A stretch of DNA of 64,000 nucleotides from Lentisphaeraceae bacterium (GCA_021232515.1 JAJPOQ010000041.1:1-64000); one strand, 5' to 3'. Counted from the first letter of the stretch, positions 1-8,514 are shown. The notes: generated by a model not told the origin, from the letters alone. A program made the numbers and translations.

Positions 1-125
1 TACATTAGATGCAAAGCTATTAAAGGTTATTAGAAATTTTCGCTGCACCTAATATAGCACAAAATAATCATAAGTAACTTTTAATTAAATATTTATGCAA
101 TAATCAGCAAGCCTTAAATAAGAAA

Positions 126-143
126 GATCTTTTTGAGAAGATC
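126..143 (-). terminator. weak hairpin downstream of the SUMF1-like gene
   Basis: GATCTT (126-131) and AAGATC (138-143) form a 6-bp stem with a 6-nt loop. Read on the minus strand it lies just past the stop of the SUMF1-like gene and is followed by a T-containing stretch (TTTCTTATTT). It is AT-rich and short, so it is only a possible terminator. The rest of bases 1-159 shows nothing recognisable. Confidence 0.3.
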
Positions 144-159
144 GAGAAGTATATCTAAA

Positions 160-1233
160 TCACCACTTGGTGTGATTATCTATTACATTTTTTGTCTTTG
201 TTGTGACTTCAGCTAGAACTACACGGAAACCTACAAAGGTCCAATAAGGAATGCGAGGCCCGCCCGTTTTCCTTCTCGCCGTTCTTATGTCTAAAGGTCC
301 ATTATGAGCAGTTAAGCCCCGATAGACTCTCAGCATAAAAGGCCCCTCTAAGACAAGAGGATCAACTTGAGCTTCACGAGGAAAATCACTATGTATATCT
401 AAACACCATTCATTCACATTGCCCAGTATGTCGTAAAAACCCCATGGGTTTGGTTTTAGTTGAGCTACTTCATGAATGCGGTTTATTGAGTGAGGGTTAA
501 TCCACGCATATTGCTGAAAGTCTAGCATGGACTGTTCATCTCTAAAGCTTGGTTGCTTGCCACTAAAAACTGGTGTAGCTGTTCCAGATCGAGCAGCATA
601 CTCCCACTCAGCTTCAGTAGGTAGACGATAGTGCCAGTTTTTAGGGATAAGCTTTTTGTCTCGTTCTAATTCTGTAAGTTTTTGACAGAATTCTCTAGCC
701 TCAGACCAACGCACAAAGCACATAGGGAAATTATCACCAAATTGATGATGAGTACCAAGCTTCTTTTCTTTTTCTGAAAGTTCTTTGTTTGTCTTACTGT
801 ACTCACGAAGTTTTGTTTGAGTCACTTTTTCTTGAGCCGTTGGCTTTGGTAGCTTATGGGTCATGCTAGCTTTTTGCTTTCCAAAAGCAGCACGCTTTTT
901 CTTTAAAGCAGTTTTATCAGCTGAAGGAAGTTTTGTTTGAGCCACCTTTTCCTCGAGTCTTTTGTCTCTCAATTCTTGAGGAGTACTGTTCATGACTAGA
1001 CGCCACTGTCTTTGAGTGACTTCTGTTTGGCCCATGTAGTAGTCACGAGTCAGGGTAACTTTGTGGAGCTGTTCGTTTGAGTAGCGAGTAGTTTCGGTAC
1101 TTGGGCTACCCATCATGAAAGAGCCAGACTTTACTTTGATGAGATTCATCTTTATCGAGTTACTCTTTAAATCTTCTGCAGAGGTGTTTAGCACTAAGCA
1201 AAAAAGTAATAGAAAGTTGAGCTGTTTGTTCAT
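160..1233 (-). CDS. SUMF1/formylglycine-generating-enzyme-like secreted protein
   Basis: This 357-aa protein has an N-terminal signal peptide (about residues 1-19) and the FGE-sulfatase fold signatures: FMMGSP near residue 40, EVTQRQW near 70, RLPTEAEWEYAARSG near 205, GNVNEW near 270 and VGFRVVL near the C-terminus. Family members either oxidise a sulfatase cysteine to formylglycine or serve as lectin-like or structural modules. The two active-site cysteines expected before the C-terminal GFR motif are absent (the sequence there is RIPYWTFVGFR), so a true formylglycine-generating role is unlikely. A Lys-rich insert of about 75 residues (roughly 85-160) separates the N-terminal strand from the core and contains a diverged duplication. 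The start codon directly abuts the stop of the upstream DUF1592 gene, so it is the last gene of a three-gene operon. The family call is firm and the function is unknown. Confidence 0.85.
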   Translation of the reverse strand: MNKQLNFLLLFCLVLNTSAEDLKSNSIKMNLIKVKSGSFMMGSPSTETTRYSNEQLHKVTLTRDYYMGQTEVTQRQWRLVMNSTPQELRDKRLEEKVAQTKLPSADKTALKKKRAAFGKQKASMTHKLPKPTAQEKVTQTKLREYSKTNKELSEKEKKLGTHHQFGDNFPMCFVRWSEAREFCQKLTELERDKKLIPKNWHYRLPTEAEWEYAARSGTATPVFSGKQPSFRDEQSMLDFQQYAWINPHSINRIHEVAQLKPNPWGFYDILGNVNEWCLDIHSDFPREAQVDPLVLEGPFMLRVYRGLTAHNGPLDIRTARRKTGGPRIPYWTFVGFRVVLAEVTTKTKNVIDNHTKW

Positions 1234-3621
1234 TTACTTAATCCTAAATTCAGGTCTTGTTGCAATATCAATAATTAAATCTTGAAGTTGATAGTTTTGT
1301 TTGAGAGATGTTGCCTGTAAGTCATCAATTAAAGAAGAGTCCGCAAAGCCCACTGAACGTCCAAGAGCATACTCTAGAAATGACTCGATGAATGAGCGGC
1401 TAAACTGATGCTGGTAAGACATAAGTTTTGTTTTGTAGTCTGTGAGACTTGTGTATTTTTCGCCATTTGGTAAGTGACCTATCGTGTCTATACTTCGGCC
1501 TTTTTTCCTTTTCTTGCGAGGCGTAGTTTGAGTCGGGTGAAATATGCCGGCAGCATCGAAGTTCTCTAATCCAAAACCAAGAGGGTCTATACGTTTGTGG
1601 CATGAGCTACATTGAGGCTGAGCTTGATGAAGCTTGAGGGCGTCTCGAATTGAAAGGCTTTTAGTCTTCTTACTTTCAAGCTGTGGTACATTTGGCGGCG
1701 GTTCAGGTGAAGGAGTGCCGATGATCTTACTTAAGACAAAGGTACCTCGTAAAACTGGCGAGGTACGTTCTCCGTTACCTGTCATGATTTGAATAGCCGC
1801 CATACCAAGTAAGCCGCCACGAGGAGAGTTCTTGGGTAGCTTATACTTTTCAAACTCTTTTTGAGCTGTCAGCGGCAAGCTGTAGTAGCTTTGAAGTAGG
1901 TTATTTACGACAATGAAGTCGGAGTCTATAAAGTTTCTTAAACTTAAGTTTTTAGTCATAAGAGTATGAAAGAAGTGACTTGGTTCTTCTTTGAGAAATC
2001 GACCTACAGTGTCATTGTAAAGAGGGAACTTGCGCTTATTGACATCGACTTCATCAAATTTATCTAAATCCAACCACTGTGGTACAAAACCTTTTGCGAG
2101 AGCGATGGATTTTGGATCCTTGATCATACGAATAATTTGTGATCTTAGAGTACCCTTATCATTTAACTTATTGGCATTAGCAAGTGACTCCAATTCTTTA
2201 TCAGGAGAGCTGCTCCATAAAAGATAGGAGAGGCGATTTGCAAGTTCACGGTCCGAAATAACTGTTTTAGCTGTTGTTGATCGCTCAATTTTATACAGGA
2301 ATTTTGGTGAGCTTAGTATTATTGCCATGGAACTAATGATTGATTCTTTTACAGTTTTACCCATTTTTCGAGATTCTGTAAAGTTGTTTAGAAGCAGACT
2401 CTTAAATTCACTCGTTGATGTATGGCCATTGAGTGAATTTAGAAGAAATTTACCAAGGATGAGTTTTGCGTATTCAAGCTCAGGCATTTCTTCTTGAGCA
2501 ACTGGGAATATTTTCAGATGTGACTTGGGAGGCCATGAATCGTAGTGGGGACCAGTTACTTTGATTTTGTCGATCCAGACATAGTGCTTTTCTGCTGATT
2601 TACTCGTAATAAGAGAATCGATGACAAAGCTCTGAGCTTGGTTTAGATAAAGCGAGATTTCGATAGTTTGAGGTTTTTTAAGAGTTCCTTTAACTTCATG
2701 GTAGTCGATTATGTCTTTACTAGTTTTTTGCCGGTAGTTGAAGTCGAGGTTTAATAATGCTTTACCATCTTTCAGGTTTTCAGAAGTCGCACAAGTGATG
2801 AAAAGCTTATAAGTTCCTTTTTGAAATGATTTACTTGGGATAGCGCTAAAACCTAGAGTAGAGAAAAAGCGTTTGGAGCCACTAGAGACAAAGTTTGGAG
2901 CTACGAGGGCACCATCTTTTTGGCCTTTAGTTTTTTGGTAAGCTTTGTATGCGCGTAGATCCATTTCATCATTTCTTATTAACTTCTTTTTCGTTTCTAG
3001 TTTTTTAATTGATTTAGAAACTGATTTGTTTCTTCTGATCTCAGGCTGAAAAACCTGTGTTTTTACTTGGGGTCTTTCTTGAGGGAATGTGCCTTCCAAG
3101 AGAGCCTTTTGAGCAAGGGCTAGGTAGCTTTCAAATTGATATGGTGAAAGAGATAGGCCTTTGCCATTTGTATCGTAGTTACTTGTCTTGTTATCCAGCG
3201 GTACATCAACAGTAGAAAGCGTGACGCCTGTTAAGCTTTTTATGGTGTTGATGTATTCTCGTTGATTTAACCGACTCAAAACGACTTCAGAGTTTTTGCC
3301 TTCTAGTTTTTTCTTAGCTTTATCTATAGCAAATGTGAGAGTCTCTAAGACTTGACTTAACTCTTTTGTCGTAGGTTGAGGTTCGTCTTCTGGTGGCATG
3401 GTATTGCCATTTAGCTCATCAAGAATGTGTTGCCAATGTTCTGCTGTTTCGGCATCTTCGATTTTAGTCGATAAAGTATCGACTCTTACATCAGACTTTT
3501 GTTTTTTGGGGCCATGACAAGAAATACAGTACTTACCAAGGAAGCCATTTACTTCTTTTCCAAAATCTTCAGCAAAGCAACTAAAGCTAAAGAGTGTAAT
3601 TGTTAACCATACTTTGATCAT
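1234..3621 (-). CDS. DUF1592/DUF1588/DUF1587 planctomycete-type cytochrome c protein
   Basis: This 795-aa secreted protein has a signal peptide (about 1-17) and an N-terminal haem motif CISCH (residues 32-36) in a planctomycete cytochrome C domain. A DUF1587 segment follows (LNQREYINTIKSLTG), then a beta-sandwich or carbohydrate-binding-like stretch, DUF1592 (LANRLSYLLWSS), DUF1588 (TSPVLRGTFVLSKIIGTP, with a second CSSCH motif and RIDPLGFGLENFD) and a C-terminal DUF1585 (ALGRSVGF). The architecture is a hallmark of planctomycetes and relatives, where these proteins are thought to be periplasmic electron-transfer or oxidase-like enzymes; no reaction is established. It overlaps the upstream DUF1552 gene by 4 bp (ATGA), which implies translational coupling. 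A paralogue with the same domain order lies at 49188-51434. Confidence 0.9.
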   Translation of the reverse strand: MIKVWLTITLFSFSCFAEDFGKEVNGFLGKYCISCHGPKKQKSDVRVDTLSTKIEDAETAEHWQHILDELNGNTMPPEDEPQPTTKELSQVLETLTFAIDKAKKKLEGKNSEVVLSRLNQREYINTIKSLTGVTLSTVDVPLDNKTSNYDTNGKGLSLSPYQFESYLALAQKALLEGTFPQERPQVKTQVFQPEIRRNKSVSKSIKKLETKKKLIRNDEMDLRAYKAYQKTKGQKDGALVAPNFVSSGSKRFFSTLGFSAIPSKSFQKGTYKLFITCATSENLKDGKALLNLDFNYRQKTSKDIIDYHEVKGTLKKPQTIEISLYLNQAQSFVIDSLITSKSAEKHYVWIDKIKVTGPHYDSWPPKSHLKIFPVAQEEMPELEYAKLILGKFLLNSLNGHTSTSEFKSLLLNNFTESRKMGKTVKESIISSMAIILSSPKFLYKIERSTTAKTVISDRELANRLSYLLWSSSPDKELESLANANKLNDKGTLRSQIIRMIKDPKSIALAKGFVPQWLDLDKFDEVDVNKRKFPLYNDTVGRFLKEEPSHFFHTLMTKNLSLRNFIDSDFIVVNNLLQSYYSLPLTAQKEFEKYKLPKNSPRGGLLGMAAIQIMTGNGERTSPVLRGTFVLSKIIGTPSPEPPPNVPQLESKKTKSLSIRDALKLHQAQPQCSSCHKRIDPLGFGLENFDAAGIFHPTQTTPRKKRKKGRSIDTIGHLPNGEKYTSLTDYKTKLMSYQHQFSRSFIESFLEYALGRSVGFADSSLIDDLQATSLKQNYQLQDLIIDIATRPEFRIK

Positions 3622-4886
3622 AGTATGACCTCATTTATGAGGCTATTGCTGTCAGCAAAAGACTTAACTGGTACATTGGCCATTTTAAGTGTTGTTAGGT
3701 GAAGGTTTGAAAGTTTATTTTCTCCCTCGTTCAGTTTGAGGTATCCTGCAGCTTTTAACTTTCCTCTACCACCGCCAGTCAATATAACCGGTATATCTTT
3801 GAGCATATGACCATGACGAACACCTGATGCAAAAGTAATAATTGACGTATCAAATAAGCTTTGACCTTGAGAGTATGTAGTATTCTTCATTTTATCGATA
3901 AAGTAGGCTAGTAACTCGGTGTGCTTTTGGTCTCTTCGCATGGAGGCTTCTCGACTGCTGTCTTCCTCAATTCGGTGGTGACTTAATTGATGCGAATTGT
4001 ACTTAAAGTTAAGGTCTCTAAGTAAATTTTGAATAGGTTGTAAATAAGAAGCAACATGAGTTGAGTCGGTTTGTAAAGCGGCAACGATAAGGTCGTAATT
4101 TACTTTGATGAGTTCTTCACCTCTGAGGTTTGAAGTTGGAGACTTCAGTGGAGCTTTTGGTTTAGGGACATCAAGCCAATTTTCCATTCTACTCAGTTTG
4201 AGTTCTATCTGACGAATCGTTTGTTGGTACTCTTCTAGTTTTTGTTGATCTTGTTTACTAATTGTTCTCTTTAGAGACTCTGTTTCAGAGAGCATACCAT
4301 CTAAAATGCTTTTCTTTTGCTGAAGTTGATAACGCCTCTCGTTTGATGAGACTTTATCGTTACCAAAAAGTTGATTGAATAGTTCTACAGGATCGTTAAA
4401 TCCAGGTAAAGGTTTTCCTGCTTGGTCCCAAGCTAAAGATAGACCAGGACCAGCTCCACCTTCAGGGCCGCCTATTTCTATCGAGTTAAATCGAGTATTA
4501 CGACCTAAATGTTTCGCGGCGACTTGGTCACAAGAAATGTTGTTGTGGAAAGCTCGCCCTGGAGTTCTTCTTAAATCTGCACTTGTTAGAAGAGTAGTGC
4601 AGCTAAAGTGACTGTCTTTTGCTTTGGGATTGGAGATATTTCCAAAGATCGTCAAGTCGTTTTTATGTTGCTTCAATGGTTCCAGACCTGAGGTTAACTC
4701 AAAATCTCTTCCAAGTTTTTTTGGAAACCAATAATTGTCCTTTGTTACTCCATAGATAAAACCTAGATAAACTAGTTTGGTTTTATTTTCTTGTTTTGTG
4801 GTTTTGGAAAAGGCTTCAAAAGAGGGCAGAGCGAGTGTTGCCGCTGAGGTTTTTATAAAGTTTCTACGATTAAATTTCGTTTTCAT
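3618..4886 (-). CDS. DUF1552 family Tat-exported protein
   Basis: This 422-aa protein begins with a Tat-type leader (RRNFIKTSAATLALPSF, residues about 7-23), followed by the DUF1552 body: LVYLGFIYGV near 40, SHFSCTTLLTSAD, and a conserved C-terminal segment around TSIITFASGVRHGHMLKDIPVILTGG split over about residues 340-370. DUF1552 proteins are alkaline-phosphatase-superfamily-like secreted proteins nearly always encoded beside DUF1592 proteins, and the pair probably works together outside the cytoplasm. It is the first gene of the operon and overlaps the next gene by 4 bp. The biochemical role is unknown. Confidence 0.88.
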   Translation of the reverse strand: MKTKFNRRNFIKTSAATLALPSFEAFSKTTKQENKTKLVYLGFIYGVTKDNYWFPKKLGRDFELTSGLEPLKQHKNDLTIFGNISNPKAKDSHFSCTTLLTSADLRRTPGRAFHNNISCDQVAAKHLGRNTRFNSIEIGGPEGGAGPGLSLAWDQAGKPLPGFNDPVELFNQLFGNDKVSSNERRYQLQQKKSILDGMLSETESLKRTISKQDQQKLEEYQQTIRQIELKLSRMENWLDVPKPKAPLKSPTSNLRGEELIKVNYDLIVAALQTDSTHVASYLQPIQNLLRDLNFKYNSHQLSHHRIEEDSSREASMRRDQKHTELLAYFIDKMKNTTYSQGQSLFDTSIITFASGVRHGHMLKDIPVILTGGGRGKLKAAGYLKLNEGENKLSNLHLTTLKMANVPVKSFADSNSLINEVIL

Positions 4887-5020
4887 GCGTAAATCCTCAT
4901 TTGAGTTTCGTTTAACTTATGATTTTAGAGCACAACGTTTCTGTTTATGAGATACTTGACAGTTCGGTGATTTATTTACTGACTAAAGCAATTGAGGGCT
5001 TTTGTAAAGAATTGCTAAAA

Positions 5021-5037
5021 TTTAGAATTATTCTAAA
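5021..5037. promoter_or_regulatory. palindromic operator candidate 1 upstream of the sigma factor
   Basis: TTTAGAATTATTCTAAA is a perfect 17-bp inverted repeat around a central base. It shares its core with the second copy 50 bp downstream (centre to centre). The 7-1-7 layout TTAGAATnATTCTAA resembles Fur/PerR-family boxes. It lies in the divergent region between the DUF1552 operon and the sigma factor gene. Confidence 0.55.
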
Positions 5038-5070
5038 AAAATGAATTGAAGTTGGCTCATCTGGGGTTAT

Positions 5071-5087
5071 TTTAGAACTATTCTAAA
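5071..5087. promoter_or_regulatory. palindromic operator candidate 2 upstream of the sigma factor
   Basis: TTTAGAACTATTCTAAA has the same inverted repeat with one arm mismatch, 40 bp before the sigma factor start. With copy 1 it makes two similar sites about five helical turns apart, consistent with cooperative binding of one regulator. No convincing -35/-10 pair could be assigned around them. Confidence 0.55.
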
Positions 5088-5126
5088 AAATGAAAATCAG
5101 ATACATCAGTATCGATAGGAGGCTAT

Positions 5127-5960
5127 ATGAGAACAGAAGGTTATAACGGTGTTCATCTTTACATGAACGAGATTGAAGAAGTACCTCTCCTAAGTCGCAA
5201 AGAAGAGTACTCTCTAGGTGAGCGTGCTGTAGAAGGCGACCCTAAAGCCATCGATAAACTAATAGTGAGCAACTTGAGACTAGTTGTTAAGATCGCGAAT
5301 GACTTCAAAGGATTTGGTGTTTCTCTAAATGATTTAATTGCCGAGGGAAATCTTGGTTTGATGAGAGCTGCTAATAAGTTTGACCCAACAAAAGGCGCCA
5401 AGTTCAGTAGCTACAGTGCACTTTGGATTAAGCAATCTATAAGAAATGCTCTCGCGAAACTAGGTCGAACTGTTCGTATTCCGATTCAATCGATTTCTAA
5501 AATCAGTAAAATCCGTCAGGGTGTTAAAGACCTTAAAGAGCTACTGAAAAGAGAGCCAACGAATCAGGAAGTCGCTGATTATCTAGATTTTCCAGAGTTA
5601 ACGATTCGTCACTTGAGAAATGTAAATACTGAAAATGTATCATTGCATCAGAAGGTTTTACAGAAAGAGAACTCAGGCGAGTTACAAGACTTCGTAGAAG
5701 ATAAAAATGCTTTAGATGTAGCTCAATTACTTGATTTACAAGACTGTATGGGAGTTATGTCTAACTACATGGACCAACTTAAAGATCGTGAGCGTTTGAT
5801 TCTTACCATGAGATATGGTCTGAATGGTCAACGCATAAGAACACTTGAAGAAGTAAGCCAAGCTATAGATCTAACTCGTGAAAGAGTACGCCAGATTCAA
5901 ATAGCAGCGGTAGAAAAAATTAGAAGAGCGATGAAGCTGGACGGTATTGTCCCTTACTGA
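5127..5960 (+). CDS. RNA polymerase sigma-70 factor, RpoD/SigA-like (group 2 size)
   Basis: This 277-aa sigma factor has regions 1.2 (LYMNEIEEVPLLSRKEEYSLG), 2 (NLRLVVKIANDF, DLIAEGNLGLMRAANKFDP, FSSYSALWIKQSIRNAL), 3 (REPTNQEVADYL) and 4 (ERLILTMRYGL, TLEEVSQAIDLTRERVRQIQ). It lacks the acidic region 1.1 and the large non-conserved insert of housekeeping RpoD, and it is short, so it is more likely a group 2 alternative sigma factor than the main one. The start is fixed by an AGGAGG ribosome binding site (5117-5122) 4 nt ahead. It is monocistronic: two palindromes lie upstream and a strong terminator downstream. Confidence 0.9.
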   Translation: MRTEGYNGVHLYMNEIEEVPLLSRKEEYSLGERAVEGDPKAIDKLIVSNLRLVVKIANDFKGFGVSLNDLIAEGNLGLMRAANKFDPTKGAKFSSYSALWIKQSIRNALAKLGRTVRIPIQSISKISKIRQGVKDLKELLKREPTNQEVADYLDFPELTIRHLRNVNTENVSLHQKVLQKENSGELQDFVEDKNALDVAQLLDLQDCMGVMSNYMDQLKDRERLILTMRYGLNGQRIRTLEEVSQAIDLTRERVRQIQIAAVEKIRRAMKLDGIVPY

Positions 5961-5984
5961 TCCAGTGTCATTACTCCTAAAGTC

Positions 5985-6016
5985 AAAAAGGCGAGCTAAG
6001 ATGGCTCGCCTTTTTT
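5985..6016 (+). terminator. rho-independent terminator of the sigma factor gene
   Basis: The stem GGCGAGC (5990-5996) pairs with GCTCGCC (6004-6010). The A-run before it pairs with the T-run after it (TTTTTT, 6011-6016). The loop is 7 nt and begins 29 nt past the sigma stop codon. Confidence 0.85.
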
Positions 6017-6040
6017 ATGTTTACTCTAAGTAGTGAACAC

Positions 6041-6067
6041 AAAAAAGCCCCAGACGAGCTGAGGCTT
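6041..6067 (-). terminator. rho-independent terminator of the DUF5684-like gene
   Basis: On the minus strand AAGCC-x-CAG pairs with CTG-x-GGCTT around a 5-nt loop, followed by TTTTTT (complement of 6041-6046). It lies 28 nt past the stop of the small membrane protein gene and faces the sigma factor terminator. Confidence 0.75.
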
Positions 6068-6094
6068 ATAAAAGATAAATACTAAGGCTAAAGT

Positions 6095-6475
6095 TTAAGC
6101 TTCAGCAGGTTGGTACTGTGCCCCACCAAATCCAAGTATTGGGTACATGACAAAACCAAAAAGTGCTAGGCAAATGCCAAAGAGGGCATCTTTACCAAAG
6201 TTTTTAGCAATAGAAATACTTGTAAGTACACCAATGATGATATTAACGAATGGTACAATTAAAAGTATGATCCACCAAACTGGTTTTTTAGCAATTTTCA
6301 GCAATACAATACCATTGTAAATCGGAATGATTGAAGCCCAGCCAGGTTGGCCAGCTTTTGTGAAAGTCTTCCACAGACCAGCAATAATTGCTACTAATAC
6401 AGCAAGTTGAACTATTAGCATTACGATTCCGATACCAGCTGCGGCACCATCAGATTGAGCAAGAATAAAATTCAT
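6095..6475 (-). CDS. small DUF5684-like membrane protein
   Basis: This 126-aa protein is predicted to be almost entirely membrane-embedded, with hydrophobic spans at about 14-36, 65-88 and 95-117. The central motif GQPGWASIIPIYN followed by a hydrophobic hairpin is typical of DUF5684-type proteins, also seen fused to signal peptidase I in some Bacteroidota. It has an N-out short leader and an Ala/Gln/Pro-rich tail (GGAQYQPAEA). The gene stands alone with its own terminator. The function is unknown. Confidence 0.75.
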   Translation of the reverse strand: MNFILAQSDGAAAGIGIVMLIVQLAVLVAIIAGLWKTFTKAGQPGWASIIPIYNGIVLLKIAKKPVWWIILLIVPFVNIIIGVLTSISIAKNFGKDALFGICLALFGFVMYPILGFGGAQYQPAEA

Positions 6476-6555
6476 TTGGAGTTCCCTTTTTTTAACCCAT
6501 TTAAATGAATTATGAAAATAATTTACACTTTGATATTTGCAACTTTAAAATAAAT

Positions 6556-8514
6556 TTACTTTTCAATGATTTTAATATGACTCGGCAATGACTCTTTAAT
6601 GTTTTTGGGCATTTGCCCTTTAGAGACAGTGAGTGTTTGTAAGAATTTCAGGCTGCGTAAAACTTGCCAGTTAGTAAATGGCGCTTTGCTTATATTGAGT
6701 TTTACGAGAGGCATGTTCTCAATGAATTCGGATACATCTAGTTTAGATTTTGAAACATCTAGAGAGAGAATACGGCGTCCCTTGAGGAACTTTGGAGGGG
6801 AATTTGGCCAACCACGCAGTATTAATTCTTCGATTTGAAGTTGCGCTACAACTCTTTCCATATTTGATGATGCAGGTGTGTAACTTAGATTAAGTTTTTT
6901 TATGTAAGCGGAACCTAGCTTTTCGAGAATCCAAATTTCTTTGAGCCTTGGATTGTTTGAGAGATCAATTATCAAGCCTTCTGGAGTTTCGTTTAGGTCG
7001 ATATTTACTTTTGTTAATTTAGGGTGTTTGTACAGAAGTTCAGCGACGATAAGTTGTTTTTTTTCTTTTGTGCTGAGTAAACCTTCAAAAGCATCTATAA
7101 GTAAGTTTTTGTAGAGGATCATCTCTGTTTGTTGACGTTTTCTATCTACTTGGGAAATGAAGGAGATGAGGTCTTCAACATTAAAAGGAGTCTTCTCTTT
7201 ATAGGTTTCTACAAGACTTTTTAAGTCTCCACTTATGTATGGAAGGGCTTTGGTAAAGTCTTGTTGGGCTAGGTAGACTAAACCAATTAGTTCTTTTGCT
7301 TTTTTAGAGTCGTTATTTCGCAAGATGTGGTTTACTAAGTTTATGACAGCTCCGTAGTTGCGCTGTTCATATGCTAGGTAGGCGTTTTCCAGATATTTTG
7401 GAGCAAGTTCCTTTTCTAGTTTAACTCTTTTCTCTTCTGTATCTTGAAGAGCGGAGGCTAGTTTTGTCGCTTGTTTTTCTTTCTGTGAAAGGGATGAGAT
7501 GAAGCCAATAGTTAGCAGTGAAATGACAATTGCTGAAGCTAAAACAGATAAAGAGACAGCCTTGTTTCTGAGAGCTAAGAGTTTTAGCTGAGTTAGAAAT
7601 CCAGCTTTTTCAGCTTTGGTGGCAAAGCCGTTTCGCCATGCTTGAAGCTCTACTAAAAAGTCTTTTGCATTTTGGTAGCGGAATTCTTTGTCTGCAGATA
7701 AGGCTTTAACACAGACTGCTTGGAGAGCCTCAGGACCTTGAAGTTTGCTGAGGACTGGTTTCGGATCTGGTTTTTGCTGACTTAGAATTCTGTAAAGTAT
7801 AGCTCCTAGTGAGTAGATGTCCGCGAGGTGATCTCGATGAATGTTTTTCATGGACATTTCAGGAGCGGTATAGCCGATGGTACCCTTGAAGTAAGAATCA
7901 AGGCTTTGACTGAGATCTACTTTTTTGAGAAGCTCATCATTTAAAAGTTCATCACTACAGTTTTCGTATGCTATACCGGAAAGACCCCAATCACAAAGAA
8001 GGGCTTCGCCATATTCACTGACTTGGATGTTATCCGGTTTTAAATCGAAGTGAATTATTCCCTTGTTGTGTGAGAAGTTTATGGCATCACAAATCTTTAT
8101 AAGAATATCGATTTTACTGTTGAGGTCATGTTCTTTATTGAGATAGTGCTCAAATGTATGGCCACTTATAAGCTTCATCGTGAAGAAAGGCGCATTATCT
8201 TGATCAAGACCGGTGTCGTAGACTGGGATGATATGTGGGTGTTCTAAGTGTGCAGTAAGTCTTGCTTCTCGAATAAATTTGGCGACGTTTTCACGAGCAT
8301 TTATATCTTTGACTGTTGCATAGGCTACAACTCGACCAGTGAGTGAGTCGATACATTTAAAGATCTTTTTTTGCCCACCTTCAGCCAGAAACTCTTTTTC
8401 TATATATCTTTCATCGGGGTCGATTATGAGCTCGGATAGTTGCTCAGATGAATGGTGTGAAGTATGGGCTTCACTAAATTGTGAGTGTAGGAATTTTTGA
8501 AATTCCTCATCCAT
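6556..8514 (-). CDS. membrane Ser/Thr protein kinase with WNK-like lysine placement and Leu-rich C-terminus
   Basis: This 652-aa protein has a Hanks-type kinase domain at about residues 38-290. The alpha-C glutamate is E83, the catalytic loop is HFDLKPDN (155-162), the DFG position reads DWG (175-177) and APE is at 217-219. The beta-3 lysine is missing (VAYA, residues 63-66), while the glycine loop contains lysine (GGQKK, K49). One membrane span (about 319-341) separates the cytoplasmic kinase from an outer region with a coiled-coil/TPR-like part and a C-terminal leucine-rich stretch (LSLDVSKSKLD and similar). Its start codon overlaps the stop of the upstream ECF sigma gene by one base (TAATG), so the two are translationally coupled; the kinase probably regulates that sigma factor or a shared pathway. 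A paralogous pair lies at 24633-27190. Confidence 0.9.
   Translation of the reverse strand: MDEEFQKFLHSQFSEAHTSHHSSEQLSELIIDPDERYIEKEFLAEGGQKKIFKCIDSLTGRVVAYATVKDINARENVAKFIREARLTAHLEHPHIIPVYDTGLDQDNAPFFTMKLISGHTFEHYLNKEHDLNSKIDILIKICDAINFSHNKGIIHFDLKPDNIQVSEYGEALLCDWGLSGIAYENCSDELLNDELLKKVDLSQSLDSYFKGTIGYTAPEMSMKNIHRDHLADIYSLGAILYRILSQQKPDPKPVLSKLQGPEALQAVCVKALSADKEFRYQNAKDFLVELQAWRNGFATKAEKAGFLTQLKLLALRNKAVSLSVLASAIVISLLTIGFISSLSQKEKQATKLASALQDTEEKRVKLEKELAPKYLENAYLAYEQRNYGAVINLVNHILRNNDSKKAKELIGLVYLAQQDFTKALPYISGDLKSLVETYKEKTPFNVEDLISFISQVDRKRQQTEMILYKNLLIDAFEGLLSTKEKKQLIVAELLYKHPKLTKVNIDLNETPEGLIIDLSNNPRLKEIWILEKLGSAYIKKLNLSYTPASSNMERVVAQLQIEELILRGWPNSPPKFLKGRRILSLDVSKSKLDVSEFIENMPLVKLNISKAPFTNWQVLRSLKFLQTLTVSKGQMPKNIKESLPSHIKIIEK

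Noticed and set aside
4956-4984. TTGACA as -35 of the sigma factor gene
   Set aside because: No acceptable -10 hexamer at 16-18 nt spacing.
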